64,000 nucleotides of DNA from Combretum micranthum (GCA_024138025.1 JAMXBD010001365.1:1-64000); one strand, 5' to 3'; shown: positions 11,762 to 24,611, counted from the stretch's first letter. A program made the numbers and translations. Notes: a model not told the origin generated them from the sequence alone.

Positions 11762-13300
11762 TGTTGGAATCTCTCATAATATTTTGATGATAACAAAAAG
11801 GAGTAAAAGTCTTTTTAACAAATAAATAAAGTATAGCAATCAAAACCAAAACCAAAACCAAAACCAAAATATTTCATGATTGAACTAATCATCAGATTTT
11901 TTAGAAATTGTTTCAGAAGGTAGTTCAGAGTCATTTTCAGAAGGTATTTCAGATTCATTTTCAGAAGGAAGATCAGAAACTAAATCTGTTCCAGAACAGA
12001 AGATGCACAGAATGTTGCGAATTTATTTATACCTTATCATCTGAAGGCCTGACTCCACGAAATGAATATATTTGGGTAGTATATTCATTTTGTTCCACTA
12101 AAGTTGGATAAAATATCCAAGGGGATTTATTTCATCAATTTTATTATAAGTTACGTCTATTTAATTTTCTTGAGGAAGAAGATCGTCAGATTTTTATGTT
12201 TCACGTGGTCAGCAAATTCCTAAAGATAAGGGATATATTTTACCAAGTTCATGTTGGTTCAAATTTTCGAAACGAAGATCTTTTAAAGCTTATCTTCAAG
12301 GATAAAGGATATCACTATTTTTATGGGATAGTTTGTTGAAGTATTTATCCAAATTGTTATGGATAAACATATCAAGATATATGAGACATTATCAGATGAC
12401 AGCATCAACGAAATTTGGATAAAGCTAAGAAGATTATTCGGGATTGATCATACACGTAACAGACACTTCAAAGGAGGGAATTTGCCAAGTCAAATATTTT
12501 CAATTTGAGAAGAATTCGAATTGTTTTGAACGACTTCTTTGCTAGCCGTTGAGATAAAACAATATATAGAGGAAGCACAACAACAAGGAAGATATGATGA
12601 GAAGAACGAATCTTGCTCTAACTCTCTGTTGAAAGAAAAAGTCTTCGAGTGCATTTCTCTCAAAAGTCCTTGCGTTACAAAGTGTTCACAATATTTTTGT
12701 TCGAAAGATAGGATATTTATTGTATTTCCTTGATTGAGTATCATTCAATTTTTTTTGAGTGAGGTTGAGTGTTGCAAGTTATCTGTTAGACCAATTGTGT
12801 GTTATAGGATAACCGTGAGAATTGGGACAGAGTGTATTGTAGCCAAGAGGATTGGCAAGACAAGCTTGTAACTTTTGATTTTGGATATAGTGGAACAAAC
12901 CGGTGTGGAATACCGGGTCCCCAACGTGGAGTTGGAAGAGAGGACTGACGCTCGAGGCGGAACCTCTATAAATCGATTTGCATTTTTCTCTACCCTACTC
13001 TTTTTATTTTCGTGCAATTTATATTGAAGTATTTGATAAACTGTCACGTTTCAGAACCTGTTTCAGAGAGTACTTCAGAGAGTTGTCTGTATTCCGCATA
13101 AAATTAAATTTGATCTGTTTTGAATTAAAATAGATATACAAGTGTGATTATCAGCTGTGATTAGTTTCTAAACAGCAAGTTTAATTAATTCTAAGTTTAA
13201 TAAAGTAATCAAAAGGAAGTGAATTGAAAATTTCGAAAAGAATTTATTTTTGTGAAAAAGCAATTCACCCCCCCTCTTGCTTACATTATTGGGACCAACA
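11762..13300 (+). repeat. 3' LTR of SIRE-like element
   Basis: It is 1,539 bp and matches the 5' LTR throughout as far as I could read, ending GGGACCAACA before the TAACA duplication. Identity of the pair implies too little time for point mutations to accumulate. Confidence 0.95.
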
Positions 13301-13305
13301 TAACA
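13301..13305. repeat. Target-site duplication TAACA (right)
   Basis: Exact partner of 2414-2418. Confidence 0.95.
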
Positions 13306-13984
13306 TATTTTATTATTTTTCTAATAACGCTAATAATCTTGAACTAATTACCTTGTATATGGCTATTATAACTTGAATTGATAACTAAATTGTAGTAAAA
13401 ACATCCTAGTTTTCTATTGTGGAATTATCCAAGAACTTATAATAAATACTTAAGAGATAATTAACTCTTAGATTAGCCTAAATTAACTTTTTCATTTATC
13501 TCCTTTAAGATTTTTTGATCCAGCCAAGCCTATTATAAAGAAAATGGTAAAATCAATTGTATGATCAACATCAAATATTTATAAGCTCTTCTTATATTTT
13601 GTTACTCATTAGGTATTTCCAAGGAAGGGATCAATTCAAACCATAAGATATTATAATTACTTAAGCTTATTAGATGTGATTGTGATTTGTGTTATAATGT
13701 TTGTAATTACCTTTTCTATATCAATTTATTGAGTTGTGGTTATATGCTCATACCCCTTTAGGCTGTTTTTAGAATATAAGATTCACTAGGAAATACTGAG
13801 AATGATCTCCATAAATGGGGAGACGAGAAGCTAAGAGATTGTGCAAGGAGAGTTAAATTGTACTAAGTTGATGTAATATATATATATATATATATATTAA
13901 GTATGCATAAATGAAGTGTATTTCTTTAGATTATTTGTATTTCTATTTGATGGGTGCTAGTTAATAACTGTTGATAGATTGCTT

Positions 13985-14095
13985 TTATTTTTTTAAGCCA
14001 ATTAGAATGAGGAATTGGAGAATTTAAACCTAGGACCTCTCACATGAGAGACTAGGAGAGATACCACTAAGCTACAAGTTCATTAGCAATAGACT
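13985..14095 (-). mobile_element. tRNA-derived SINE remnant
   Basis: On the minus strand, an A-box-like TAGCTTAGTGGT (complement of about 14063-14075) is followed about 40 bp later by a B-box-like GGTTTAAATTC (complement of about 14021-14032), then an A-rich tail (TTAAAAAAATAAAA). This order and spacing is that of a tRNA-derived Pol III promoter. No cloverleaf closes, so it is not a tRNA gene. No target duplication was found. Confidence 0.5.
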
Positions 14096-14629
14096 AGTTT
14101 AATAAGATAAACCTTATATATTCTGCTTTCTAATGGTAGTTAAGGTCATTAGCTATTACTTTCATTTTTATATGGTAGAACTGTCTTAATTAAGCTAATT
14201 AGATGTGACAGTCTTAAATTGGTATTAAGGATGATCTAAAGAATACTGAAAGCATGAGTAAGACAACATGTGTGATTTAGTAAAAATATTTTAGCATTTA
14301 AACTAAAATGTTAAGATTTAAAATCTCTTTGGTTGTAGGAAGAAGGTAATTTTTTATTAGGGATCCAATCAAATATGGAATATGTCTTTTATAAGATTGC
14401 ATGATAAGGTTACAGGGTTTGAATAAGTGATTAGTAGAATATTAGATATGTTGCACCAACACTTTATATGTGGATTACCTTCCTTATTGTAGGATGCAAC
14501 CTCGATTAATGGTACTTAGGAACTAGGAAATGAATGTGAGTTGTAGGAAGCCCTTACTTATATGTTTGGTACTTTATATTAAACTAAAGTTTTTCCTACC
14601 TTTAGTTACTCTCTTCAACTTAGCGCATA

Positions 14630-15110
14630 AGATTTTTGTGGCAAACATAAGCTCTAAAACCATTAATGCTGGTACTAGAGCATCCATACAAATCATCAAC
14701 CTATAATACAAGAGATTACACCCTTAAACTTTGGTAAAGCTACTTTAAAGATCATCATCCTTAATTCTTAGGTGATCATGAAACCAAATAGCTACTCCAT
14801 CAATGATTAACTTATAGTTGTAGGAGAGTTGTAACTTAAGCTTTGATAGAGTTACACCAAATACCATTCCCTTGGACTCTCAAGTTTTTATTAAACTTAA
14901 GCTTTTCTATAAATCATCAACTTATAATTTCAACAAATTCATATACTTAAGCTCTGATAAAACTATAAACCATCAATCTATACTTCCTTGTGATCGATAG
15001 ACTTAAGATTTACCACAAACATCACATTATAGTTCCAAGAGATTCCTAAACGTAAGCTTTGATGGCTCATCATCTTATACATCTAGGGGACCATAAAACT
15101 AAGTTGTAAT
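14630..15110. repeat. Degenerate tandem repeats, ~75-90 bp unit
   Basis: The words CTTAAGCTTTGATAGA, AACCATCAACCTATA and CCAAGAGATT recur in the same order about five or six times with substitutions. This is probably the subrepeat region of an old LTR, but no ends are visible. Confidence 0.5.
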
Positions 15111-17274
15111 ATCACTGAAAGCTATAATGCCCAAAACTAAAGCATTAGGAGCCTTGCCATACACATAACACACATGCTGAAACATTTATGTAGAAAGAAA
15201 GTTGTGAACCATCAAATCACATATAAAACTTCAAAATACACATACTATCTAAATCCTCAATTGTCATTATGCAATTCTTCAAATATGAGAATGAATAATA
15301 ATGAGCTAAAATACTAAACAGTCTCATTAATCTAACAACTCAAAATGTGAGCTAATTAGAAACATAAAAACTCTTAGATAATCTTACTTGCATAGCTATT
15401 GCAAGTCCCATCACCAATTTAAAGATCATCATCCATATTACTTTAGTGTTCTAAGAACCAAAATGGGATTTGATCTAGACATATAAGGGGTTAGGGGTTG
15501 AGAGGGCGAACTGGGTTCAATCAGAGTTGAACTAGGGTATATAAAAATTTTTAAAAAATTATATTTTAGTTATGAAAGATAATTAAATATAAATTATACA
15601 ATAAGATTCATAATTAATTATTTCCATTAGTTACTATATCAATAAGAAACTTAATTCCAATTCAAACTAAGTTAAAGAAATATATAATAGTTGAATTTAT
15701 AGATTACATTTTAAAAATTCACAACCATAAACTTACCAAAATATTTTTCTAGTTTATTTTTTAGAATTCAAACTATAATTTTCCTTTGTTTTTTTTAATA
15801 AGACTATAACTGTACATAATAGTTAAGAAAGATAAATAAATTTAAAAAATATGGGTAATGAAGAAGATAGTATAATATTAATATTATTCTCATGTAGATG
15901 TCCTTTACTATTGGGTTGAGATCATACATCATTGTCATTCATAAATTGAGGAAAGTAAAATCCATAAAAATCTCACCATCCCCATTTTTATACTTCCTTC
16001 CACTATCACAAACCAAATAACCTACTATCACTGTGAACTAAATTCATATATGCATGCGGATTCATCAAGGGATTCAAATTGGATGAATTAGGCTGTGATT
16101 GGCGTGGATCAAGCACCAAAGGACCCACATCTGTGATCATCTATAGCTATCGAATGAATCTTGGAGATGATGTTTAGTGATCGATAGTCGGTGGTTTACA
16201 TCTTTAATGAAGATGAAGATGGAGTTGGTAAGGTAGAGTCGTGGAGATGATGTTTGGCATTTTGGATTGAAGTTATCTCTATTAGAGAAAGAGAAACTTG
16301 GAAAAGGACTATGATTTTTAGGTTTCATTTTTTCTTACTTTCTTGACATTTTTTTTATCTTTTTTTTCAATAAGTTGAATTATGACTCATATGACCTAAC
16401 CAAGTTAACAAGTCCTAGTTGAACTTGCCAGGTCAGTCGAGTCTAGCCGATTCAACTAAAAAATGGTTCATTTGGATAAACCAACTCACTCTTGATGCCG
16501 GTTCCAATCGAATAAGGTTAAACTGGTTGGTCCGGTTTGGTTTTGATAATATTAGTTTTTGGTAATATTGGTTTTATAAACAAAGCATAGGCAATCTTAT
16601 AGCATGGGTAAGTCACTTGAAGATTTTGTGATTCACTTGACGATATGATTGGAATTTTTCTTTTCTATTTGAAGAAACAACTAATGTTATGTTTAGATGG
16701 TTAGAACAAAATAAATTGTAGTTGAAAAGGAATAGCAATTCTTTTATCTTATCGTAGGGGTGCTTTAGAAAAAAAAATGTTTATATTTTATAAGAAATAG
16801 CAATTCCTTTTGCTAAAAGGAAGGAATATAAATTCTTTATCTATTCTACAATACATGAAATATACATTTATAACGATGAAACCTTTTACAAATTGTTGCT
16901 AGTTCAAATCCGATAAAGGCTAAGGAGAGAGCATCTAGAATGGAATTCAATGTATAGTAAGCCTACAAAACAAAATATAGTTAATGATACATTAGGGTTA
17001 GGCCTAGTGTAACCAATCTAGTACCTAAGTTAGCATGCATGTTGATTCCAAAATGCAAGGATTGTAAGAGATAGAGTATAGACGACATTACAATTCTAAT
17101 AGAGTAGAGGGAGGTATTTATAGTTGAATGATCCCAAGCGGTTGAGCGCTACGAGATCATAGGCAAGTGGACAGTTGGTGATGGTTATTGTAAATGTAGG
17201 ATGAACCCACTAATCCATATTCACACACGTTGAGTTTGACAATGGAGAGTACATTGAGGGATATTGAGTAGAGT

Positions 17275-17279
17275 GCTAA
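17275..17279. repeat. Target-site duplication GCTAA (left)
   Basis: GCTAA precedes the solo LTR and recurs at 20583-20587. Confidence 0.9.
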
Positions 17280-20200
17280 TGTCATGCCCGAAGGGTACCC
17301 TAAACGTGGCAGTTCGCCACATATAATATCAAGACTTAAGAATCACTACCTTAGTCACGCGAAAGTCTTAGTATTACATGTAAGGCATCTAGCACGGTAA
17401 TAGCAGATGCTTTTAGGAAGCATAGTTTAAGCAAGTAAAAATGAACATACAAGAATCCAGAAATAAAATTATTATAGCATTAATAACCAAAGGTCTATTA
17501 CATGATTCTTAAGGGCATACCCTGTCAATCCCTAAGATCGTGATAGTCTTTACAACATTCAAATACTACATTAAAGATTTCAAAGGAATCTAATCTAAAT
17601 CTTTAAGTAGATTTCCTCCAAAAGCTTCAATAGAAAACTTACGCGGATATGAGGAGACCTCGGGTACAAAAATAGGTGTTCCTGAGAATACAAATACCTA
17701 TAGGGGCATAAGCTTATGGGCTTAGTGAGTAAATCCCAAAAATTCATACTCAAAGTAAATTATCAACCAAGTTTATTAATCAAACATATGAAATGCAATA
17801 ACCATGTGAGCATACAAGACATATGACTTTCCGAGAAACATATGTTGAATGAATTACTCCCTTCATTCGGGGTTGGGTATCCAGGCCAATTACAGCCACC
17901 ACTTTTAAAACACTTTTATAGATCTGACCAACTTCTATACGCCATCAAAACTTATAGTTATTACAAGCTCCTACTAGCCACCAATTTACGTAGTTCTTAC
18001 TGGCTCCTACTCGCCGCTTACATGATATACCGGTTATGTCTATCACCACTATTATACACTTGTCCTACCAATTGTATAGTAGTGAATGAAATGTGACTCA
18101 ACATATGAAGTGCATGAATAATTTCTTAATTAAAGTTTAGTAGTTATATTTAACTTCTTTCAATTGAGCAACCAATTTCAAACACTTCAAGATATTAATG
18201 TACATGCAACTTTATTACAAATAAATCATGCTTCGATATACTTAGTATTCTTTCAACATATTATCATACAACTCCCATTTGATTTTTCCTAAATTCTAAT
18301 GCAACTAAATTGACAAGCATAATCATAAGTATGAAAAATAATGGGGAGTAAACTCACTCAGCCATGATGACATCTTTCTTGCAATGGATGAGTCGTTCGG
18401 GATTTCCACTAATCGTAGTAATCTTCGAGATATAAACAATCCTCCTCGAGATTGCCTAATCAAGAAGAATACCCAAAATAAGTATTTCTTTTTATTCTAT
18501 GGTACTAATAGGGAACTATGTTAATAGATCGTTAAAATTCGTATAGAGAGAAATTCTATCTTAAAATGGCCATAACTTGGTCATTTTAAGTCGGAATTGC
18601 GCATATAATACCATTTTCTACTATTTGAAAAGATCTATCTATTTCTAAACTTATTTTCATCAAACTAAGTCATTTGGGTTCTGAAAAAGTCACGAACAGA
18701 TTCACCACGAAGTTTTATAAACTTGTTTTCCTTCTTTTATCTAACGCTCATTTTGAAGAGATAGGTAATATAATAGCTTGTAAAACCTTTGAAATGTATA
18801 AAAATATGTTAAGTGACTCATATTGAATGTACGAAGTTATTGAAGTTGTCTTAACCATGAAAAGTAAAGTCTTTTAAATATTTTTGGAAAGTGAGGACTT
18901 TTGAAATATTCCTTTTTATTTTGCTTTGAAAATATCTTAAGTTTTCTTTTTTTCAAATGATTATTTCTTTCCCTAAATTTAGTTTTTTTTTTTTTTTTTT
19001 TTTTGTAATTGCTTTAAGTTCCTAAGGAATGATTTTATTTTCTAAGCTTAGTTTCCAACACTTTTTGAAAGTAATAACAATTTTATGTTTAGAGAAATAG
19101 TTTCTTTGTTTCTTGAGATCATTCCATTTTGATGAAAAGAATTTCTAATATTTGATAAAAAGTGAAGTTTTAATAAAGCTTTTGTTTATTTCAAAAAGTT
19201 CTTTTCTATGTATGTTTATGAGCTTCTCTGGATTTCTTAAAAAAGTTTGTTTAAGAAAATTACTTCTTATTTTTAGAAAAGAATCTTTATTTTTAAGAAA
19301 ACATTTCCTCATTTATCTTTGTTGAGACAAAACCATTATGTTTATGCATGAATATGAATCATAAAGTTATGTAAACATAAAGAAACATAATAACTTGAAA
19401 GAATAAGCTGGTAAAGAAATAAATCAAGTATTGGAACCTTAGCTTCATCAAGGTATCCCGGGACTAAGAAAAGACTAGTCCCTAAAAGAAAAAGAAGATG
19501 TTTTAACTTGATGAGGACAAGTCTAAGACTAGAAAGACTAGTCTTAAAAAAAATATGAAAGTAAATAAATTGCAAAACAAATGAGCTTATATGCTCTAAA
19601 ATATATATAGCTATATAGATATATTAGATATAAAAGCAACATAAAGAAATTTGATGAACAAAAACAAAGTATGAACCTATTGTTGCTTTTTTAATCTTCA
19701 TGGTTTAGAAAACACACACTAAGCTCATACTAAGTAGATGAACATAAAGAAGACTTGAAGAAAATTACCTAAAAGAACTAAACTAGAGAGAACTTCTTGG
19801 AAGGAAATTCTTGTAGAAATTTGAGAGAGTAACTCTAGTAGAAGAAATGTGTGAAAGAAGTGGAAGTAAGATGAGGTATTTATAGGAAAATGTGAGAGAT
19901 AATTTGAGTTAATTAAATAAATGAAAAATAAAACAAATTGGGAAGAATGAGAGAGGGGTCGGCTATTTTAGTGAAGAGAGGGAGAGAAAATTTAATTTTT
20001 GTATTTTTGTTAATTAAAAGTAAGATATGAAAGATGTGAAGTTGTATTGGAAATAAAAATGTGTAAGAAATAGAGGCATGAGTTGTAAGAGTAGGTTGTA
20101 AGAAAAAGTAGAGATCGATAAATAGTGTAGAATAGTAGTAAATAGTGTAATATAAAGTAGACATGACAATTTAAGTACCGGTAGTAAGAAAATACGCGTA

Positions 20201-20582
20201 TAAATACGATATATGATATTTTTTAATTATCGAAAAATTACGAAACTGATATTTTTGAAATCCTTATATTAAATTGGTCCTATCGGTGTTATTGGAATAT
20301 TTTTATTATTCCGGGGTCCGGGACACGATTTTTAAGGACTGATCTCGATTGAGTTCGAAGGACACTTGAATTTCGCAAATCTGATATTTTTATATAACCT
20401 AAAGCTATTATGAGCTATTATCACTAATCATTCCAACTTCGTTTTCTAGGGCTTCAGAAAACGGAAATATCGGATCTAAATTTCTAGGTTTTGTATTAGC
20501 ATTTTGTTGACCTTTAGGGCTCCGGTTGACTTTTAATTCTAAGATCAAACTTAAAGTTAACCGAAAATTTTAGGGGTTTACA
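17280..20582 (-). mobile_element. Solo LTR, Tekay-like Ty3/gypsy
   Basis: The 3,303-bp unit has plus-strand ends TGTCATGCCC and GGGGTTTACA and a perfect 5-bp duplication GCTAA. No internal domain lies inside, so it is a solo LTR left by LTR-LTR recombination. The minus orientation follows from the relative at 1658, where the same end abuts a pol tail, and from a minus-strand TATAAATACC box at about 19875-19884. Blocks align with the LTR at 50862-58614 in inverse orientation, e.g. the CCCGAAGGGTACCCTAAACG end and the stem-loop at 18560-18590. Short ORFs inside are not credible. Confidence 0.88.
18560..18590 (-). other. Stem-loop conserved between Tekay-like LTRs
   Basis: CTTAAAATG and CATTTTAAG are perfect 9-bp arms around a 13-base loop. 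The same structure with a compensatory pair change occurs at 54674-54702. Confidence 0.6.
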
Positions 20583-20587
20583 GCTAA
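20583..20587. repeat. Target-site duplication GCTAA (right)
   Basis: Exact partner of 17275-17279. Confidence 0.9.
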
Positions 20588-21110
20588 GCAGATGTTCCAA
20601 GAGTTAGTCGATACTCCAAGTGAAGGCAAAGGGTATCCTAATGAGGCTTCGAGTTGCTATCAAAATGTACCAGGCTTTAACTCATTGGTTAGGCCCAAAT
20701 AGCTAATAGGATAGACTTAGCTTGAGAGGCCCAACCGTCAACACTTGTTACAAACCCTTCTCTATTCCCTTTGTCCAAGAGCTGGCAAGAGGAGCAAGCT
20801 GATTGGATGGGTCAACTAAGGTGAGTCCAAGCTCTTAAGAATCTTCATATGAGTTAATTGTTATGGAGGCACGAGTGCCATTTTTCATTAAGAAGTGGCT
20901 AGGGGGAAACGACTCGTCTGCTTGTCCGATTGATGATGATTCCAAGCTAAATTCAGCATAAGCAAGCTAAACTAGTTTTTGAGCGGTGCATTGCATTGAG
21001 TCGTGCTAGGGAAGCTACGACTTTTCAAATTCCAGCACAACTAGTTGTGACTTGTGAGTGTCCACATGTCGTAATATTGAGGAGAAACTTTCGTCACACT
21101 CATACTCTTA

Positions 21111-21341
21111 GGGTCTGTTTGTTTTGGCTTTTTCCGGCAGATACAGACACTTTTTCAAGCTTTTTTCTAACAAATTATTTATCAAGAAATAGATATAATA
21201 AAAAAAAAGTTGACAGTTTCTCATCAAAAGATCAAATAGAATAAATATAGATAAAATTTAGATGCAAATCGGATATATTTACACATATCATTTTAAAAAA
21301 GATACAGATACAGATGAAAAACAGACAATCCAAACAGGGTC
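21111..21341. mobile_element. MITE, hAT-like ends
   Basis: The left end GGGTCTGTTTG pairs with the right end CAAACAGGGTC. The next bases also pair imperfectly (GATACAG-type words near both ends). It is 231 bp with no coding potential. The terminal sequence resembles plant hAT MITEs, but I could not confirm an 8-bp target duplication. Confidence 0.6.
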
Positions 21342-21582
21342 AAATATTGTTAAATGAAATCTATGCTGTATCATATTAATTTTCAGTGAGCCATTTAATC
21401 CTTTATTGATTTTTTCCTATTTCTTTAGTTTATAAATATAAACAAAATAAAAATAATAATAAAGTGTAAAATATAAATGTAAACAAAAAGAGAATATAAG
21501 AAGTGATTTCATTAACTTTTTGTAGATTTGCATCCATTTGCAATAAAAAAAATTAATAAATGAAACATTAAAATTTAAACAA

Positions 21583-21930
21583 TGTGCCAAACTTGTAAAT
21601 AGTACATAGATTGTAAAAAAGAAATAGAAAACTAGTAAATACTCTATAAGTGGTCAAGTAGACATAACAAGCTTGTAAATATTTCATAGGTTTTAAATAA
21701 ATTAATATATATATATATAAATATGTAGGGAAAACATGTAAATATTCTTTAGACTGTAAGTATATACATAGCAAATTTGTATATATTATTATGTTGTAAA
21801 AAAGAAAAAGAAAAAAGAATAACAAACTTATAAATATTCCATTGGTTCTAAAATATATATCTATATATATAGCAAACTTGTCATTCTATAGGTTGTTAAT
21901 AAAAAAAGATTAGAAAACTTGCAAATTATA
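21583..21930. repeat. Degenerate short tandem repeats (AACTTGTAAATATTC-type)
   Basis: A word close to CAAACTTGTAAATATTCCAT followed by AGGTTGTAAA recurs six or seven times at irregular spacing of about 50-75 bp, with AT-rich spacers and a (TA)n run near 21708. Confidence 0.6.
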
Positions 21931-23400
21931 AGGACTATCTTTTTTCTGTTACTTTTTTCATTTTATAGAGTAATACTTTCATAGGGTCCATTAGTCAAAG
22001 TGATCTTTCTAAACAAAATCTTGCCATAGACCCATCAATGTTCATCATTCCTTTGAATTTTGGACTTATAAATATTCCTTCATAAGAAAGTTTAGTCTCT
22101 TTTCAATAAAATATGTTATTGAATTTGCAACTTTATCTTGCTTTTCCATTGAGAGAGGTATTGGGAGTTTTTTGTTTTAAAAGCCATGGCATAAGCTAGG
22201 AGTTTTGGAAACTTTTGTTTATTCAATGGTGAAATAGGCAAAAAATCCTAAGATCATTAGATCTATTGGGTGTAACTTAACTAGATAGGTCTTATGATCT
22301 CTAGATCTATTGGCTGTGATATAACCAATTTTTCTTGTAGGTGCAAATGAGTTCGTATTTTTTAAAATAATTTTCTTAGGGCAGGTAATTGTTATTGTAA
22401 TACAAAATATAATAATTTATAAAGAAGGTAAGATTCGTCATATGTTATTTTATGAGGGAGTAAAATAGTCTTTCATAATAAAATATGTTAATATCTGTCC
22501 ATACCTTATATACATGCCTTTTATTGTCAGTAGTTACACTCACAATCTTCAAACCTACTATTGAAGGACTGTCAAGAGATTGGAAATCGAGGTATAGTAC
22601 TCTCTTTTCTTATCCTTTAGTAGTCTTGAGAGTTTCTTTCCTAACCCACACTTTTGAAATTAAGGAGTTCATGTTTGGGGGAAAAGATCAGGAGAAAACC
22701 TTAATCTGTCATTGGTGGCAGTTGTTCTTTGTCAAAGAAGAGGCAAACGTCGTTTGTTTGCAGGTATCATGATTTTAAAAGTGTTTATACTTTGTATATG
22801 TGTTTTTGAAACTTTTGTCTTGCTTAAGATCATAAAAAGGGATATTTATGGAGGTTTTCACATTTTGGTGCGAAGAAGGGTATGAACGGGGGGCACCACT
22901 GTAACACGGGCTGTGATATCCTCGAGAGTGGTGGGTATTGGCCAATCACAGCCATGACAAAGGCTGTGATGGCCATCACACACCCTCTCCACCCTACCAT
23001 AAGAGGCATGACATAAGGAGAGATGATGTTTTCTTTTTTTTTCCCGAGCCTATCACATCCTCTATCATGGACATGACCAATAAGGTGATATTATAACCAT
23101 GTTTTTACTCATTTTAATAATCTTTCTAAACACTTAAACCCTTGGCTTAACCTCAAGTACACCTAAACCTATATATGATGTTATATAAAGACATCGAAAA
23201 GTAGTAGTTCTTAATGACTTAAGAATCTAGACAACCATAGGAGTATGTTTTGTTCCATGAAAAAAATATTAAGATTGATATTGCTATATCTGATCAAGTG
23301 TTCCTAGTAAAATTGAGTTATCTAATCCAAATGCTGAACTAGGTACGTCATTACCTTATTTGATGATTATGCTTGGTTGGGTCTAGAGGACTGGGTGATG

Positions 23401-24144
23401 TGAGCTTGAGGGGGTTGAATCTTGATATGAATTTTTAAAGTTTTCCAATAGAAATAATATGGATAAAATTATTGTTTGATAGGATCCACAAACAATAAAA
23501 TTAAACTGGTTTGTGACTATATTATAGAACAATAGGAACCACGATCTATAAATTAATCATTATGTCAGAAGGATCGCAAGATTTTAATAGCAACGTTCAC
23601 TGAAATTCTATATGACACAAGAATTGATAAGAATTCAAGAATAAAGAGGATCAAAACTCAATATTCAAAATCACATAAAGGGTTCTACACTTAAAAGTGC
23701 TCTGAAATATCTCAAAAGATCTTATAAAACTTCTATCTCTATTTTGAGTAGTTACTAGCCTTTTTATATAGGCTTATTACAACGTAGTTACGTAACTAAA
23801 AAATACAATTGTGACAATTACATAACTGATAATGTAACTAAAAAAAAAAACATAATTATGACAGTTACGTAACTGAAAAACATAATTGCAAATAATTCCT
23901 ATATTAATAAAAAATAAATAAACTCGAAAAGAAAGAAATTTGAAAAAACATACAAACAATTAAAGGCCAGCGTATAGGCTTCAAGCTTTAATCTTTCTTG
24001 TCACAAACTATTTTATAAGCTCCCTTAATTTGCTTGACTCGTGTTTTTTTCTTTGGAACTTTAGCCATTGTGTCTTTAATTCCTTGAAATTGATTGTTGA
24101 ACTTGAACTTGGTTAGCTCTAAGCTTGATGCTATCATATTCACA
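23401..24144 (-). repeat. 3' LTR (minus orientation) of the non-autonomous element
   Basis: Plus-strand TGAGCTTGAGGGGGTTG to CATATTCACA, 744 bp. It differs from 25125-25863 by scattered substitutions and small indels. It is followed on the plus strand by the complement of the polypurine tract AAAAAAGGAGGGAATAA (24145-24161). Confidence 0.85.
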
Positions 24145-24611
24145 TTATTCCCTCCTTTTTTGAAAAGATTCGTCCTCAAATCTTCATTCTTGGACTTTTC
24201 TGAATTACATCTATACGTTGGTTTGCTAGGAATGAATTCAATTAGAAGATCAATTCTATATGGAAGATTCTAGGGACACAAATCTTTTAAATCCTGCATT
24301 ATTGAAACATCGACAATGGGCATGGAAAACTCACTTTTTTTATTAAGATCACTATCAAGTGTTTGTGTTTCACACTCTGATTTTTTTCTCATTACTCACT
24401 AGTGTATTTTCATCACTCTTGTTCTCAATTACCCTTTTTTCTTCACTCTCAATCTTTTCTAGAGCAATCTTTTCTTTTCTCTTTGTTTTGCTCTCTCATT
24501 TTCTATTAACTTTTCACTCTCCTTGTGTTTTGCAAAAGATTTCCGAAGTTGCATTAGATCCTCATACACTTGCAAGGAATTGAGAAATTTTAAATTCACA
24601 CGTGTTTGGTT

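Larger units (their letters stand above)
2419..13300 (+). mobile_element. Complete Ty1/copia retrotransposon, SIRE/Maximus-like
   Basis: The 10,882-bp element has matching 1,539-bp LTRs (TGTTGG...CCAACA), a tRNA-iMet primer site, gag, pol in copia order (protease, integrase, RT, RNase H), a further ORF of about 2 kb between RNase H and the polypurine tract, and a 5-bp target duplication. Copia domain order plus a post-pol ORF, a gag with two zinc knuckles and long LTRs is the hallmark of the SIRE/Maximus lineage. The LTRs read identically, so insertion was recent. All three ORFs nevertheless contain frameshifts or stops, so this copy is probably not autonomous unless those are assembly errors. 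Confidence 0.93.
13306..17274. other. Non-genic AT-rich interval
   Basis: No ORF of credible length or composition. It holds a (TA)n microsatellite near 13878-13898, a SINE remnant near 13985-14095, a block of degenerate repeats at 14630-15110, and near 16400-16560 a run of CCGGTT/AACTGG-type words typical of old plant transposons. The remainder shows no recognisable structure. Confidence 0.6.
20588..22395. other. Non-genic interval with a MITE and short repeats
   Basis: No convincing ORF. Apart from the MITE at 21111-21341 and the degenerate repeats at 21583-21930, I recognise nothing in it. Confidence 0.5.

Noticed and set aside
14020..14076. A tRNA gene on the minus strand
   Set aside because: A- and B-box-like words are present but no acceptor or anticodon stem closes; an A-rich tail follows, so a SINE remnant fits better.
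16137..16328. 63-codon ORF on the minus strand
   Set aside because: No motif, no promoter, and in repeat-like DNA; length is expected by chance.
22880..23080. Repeated CTGTGAT/ATCACAG words as a possible MITE
   Set aside because: Short inverted words occur, but no consistent termini or target duplication could be set.
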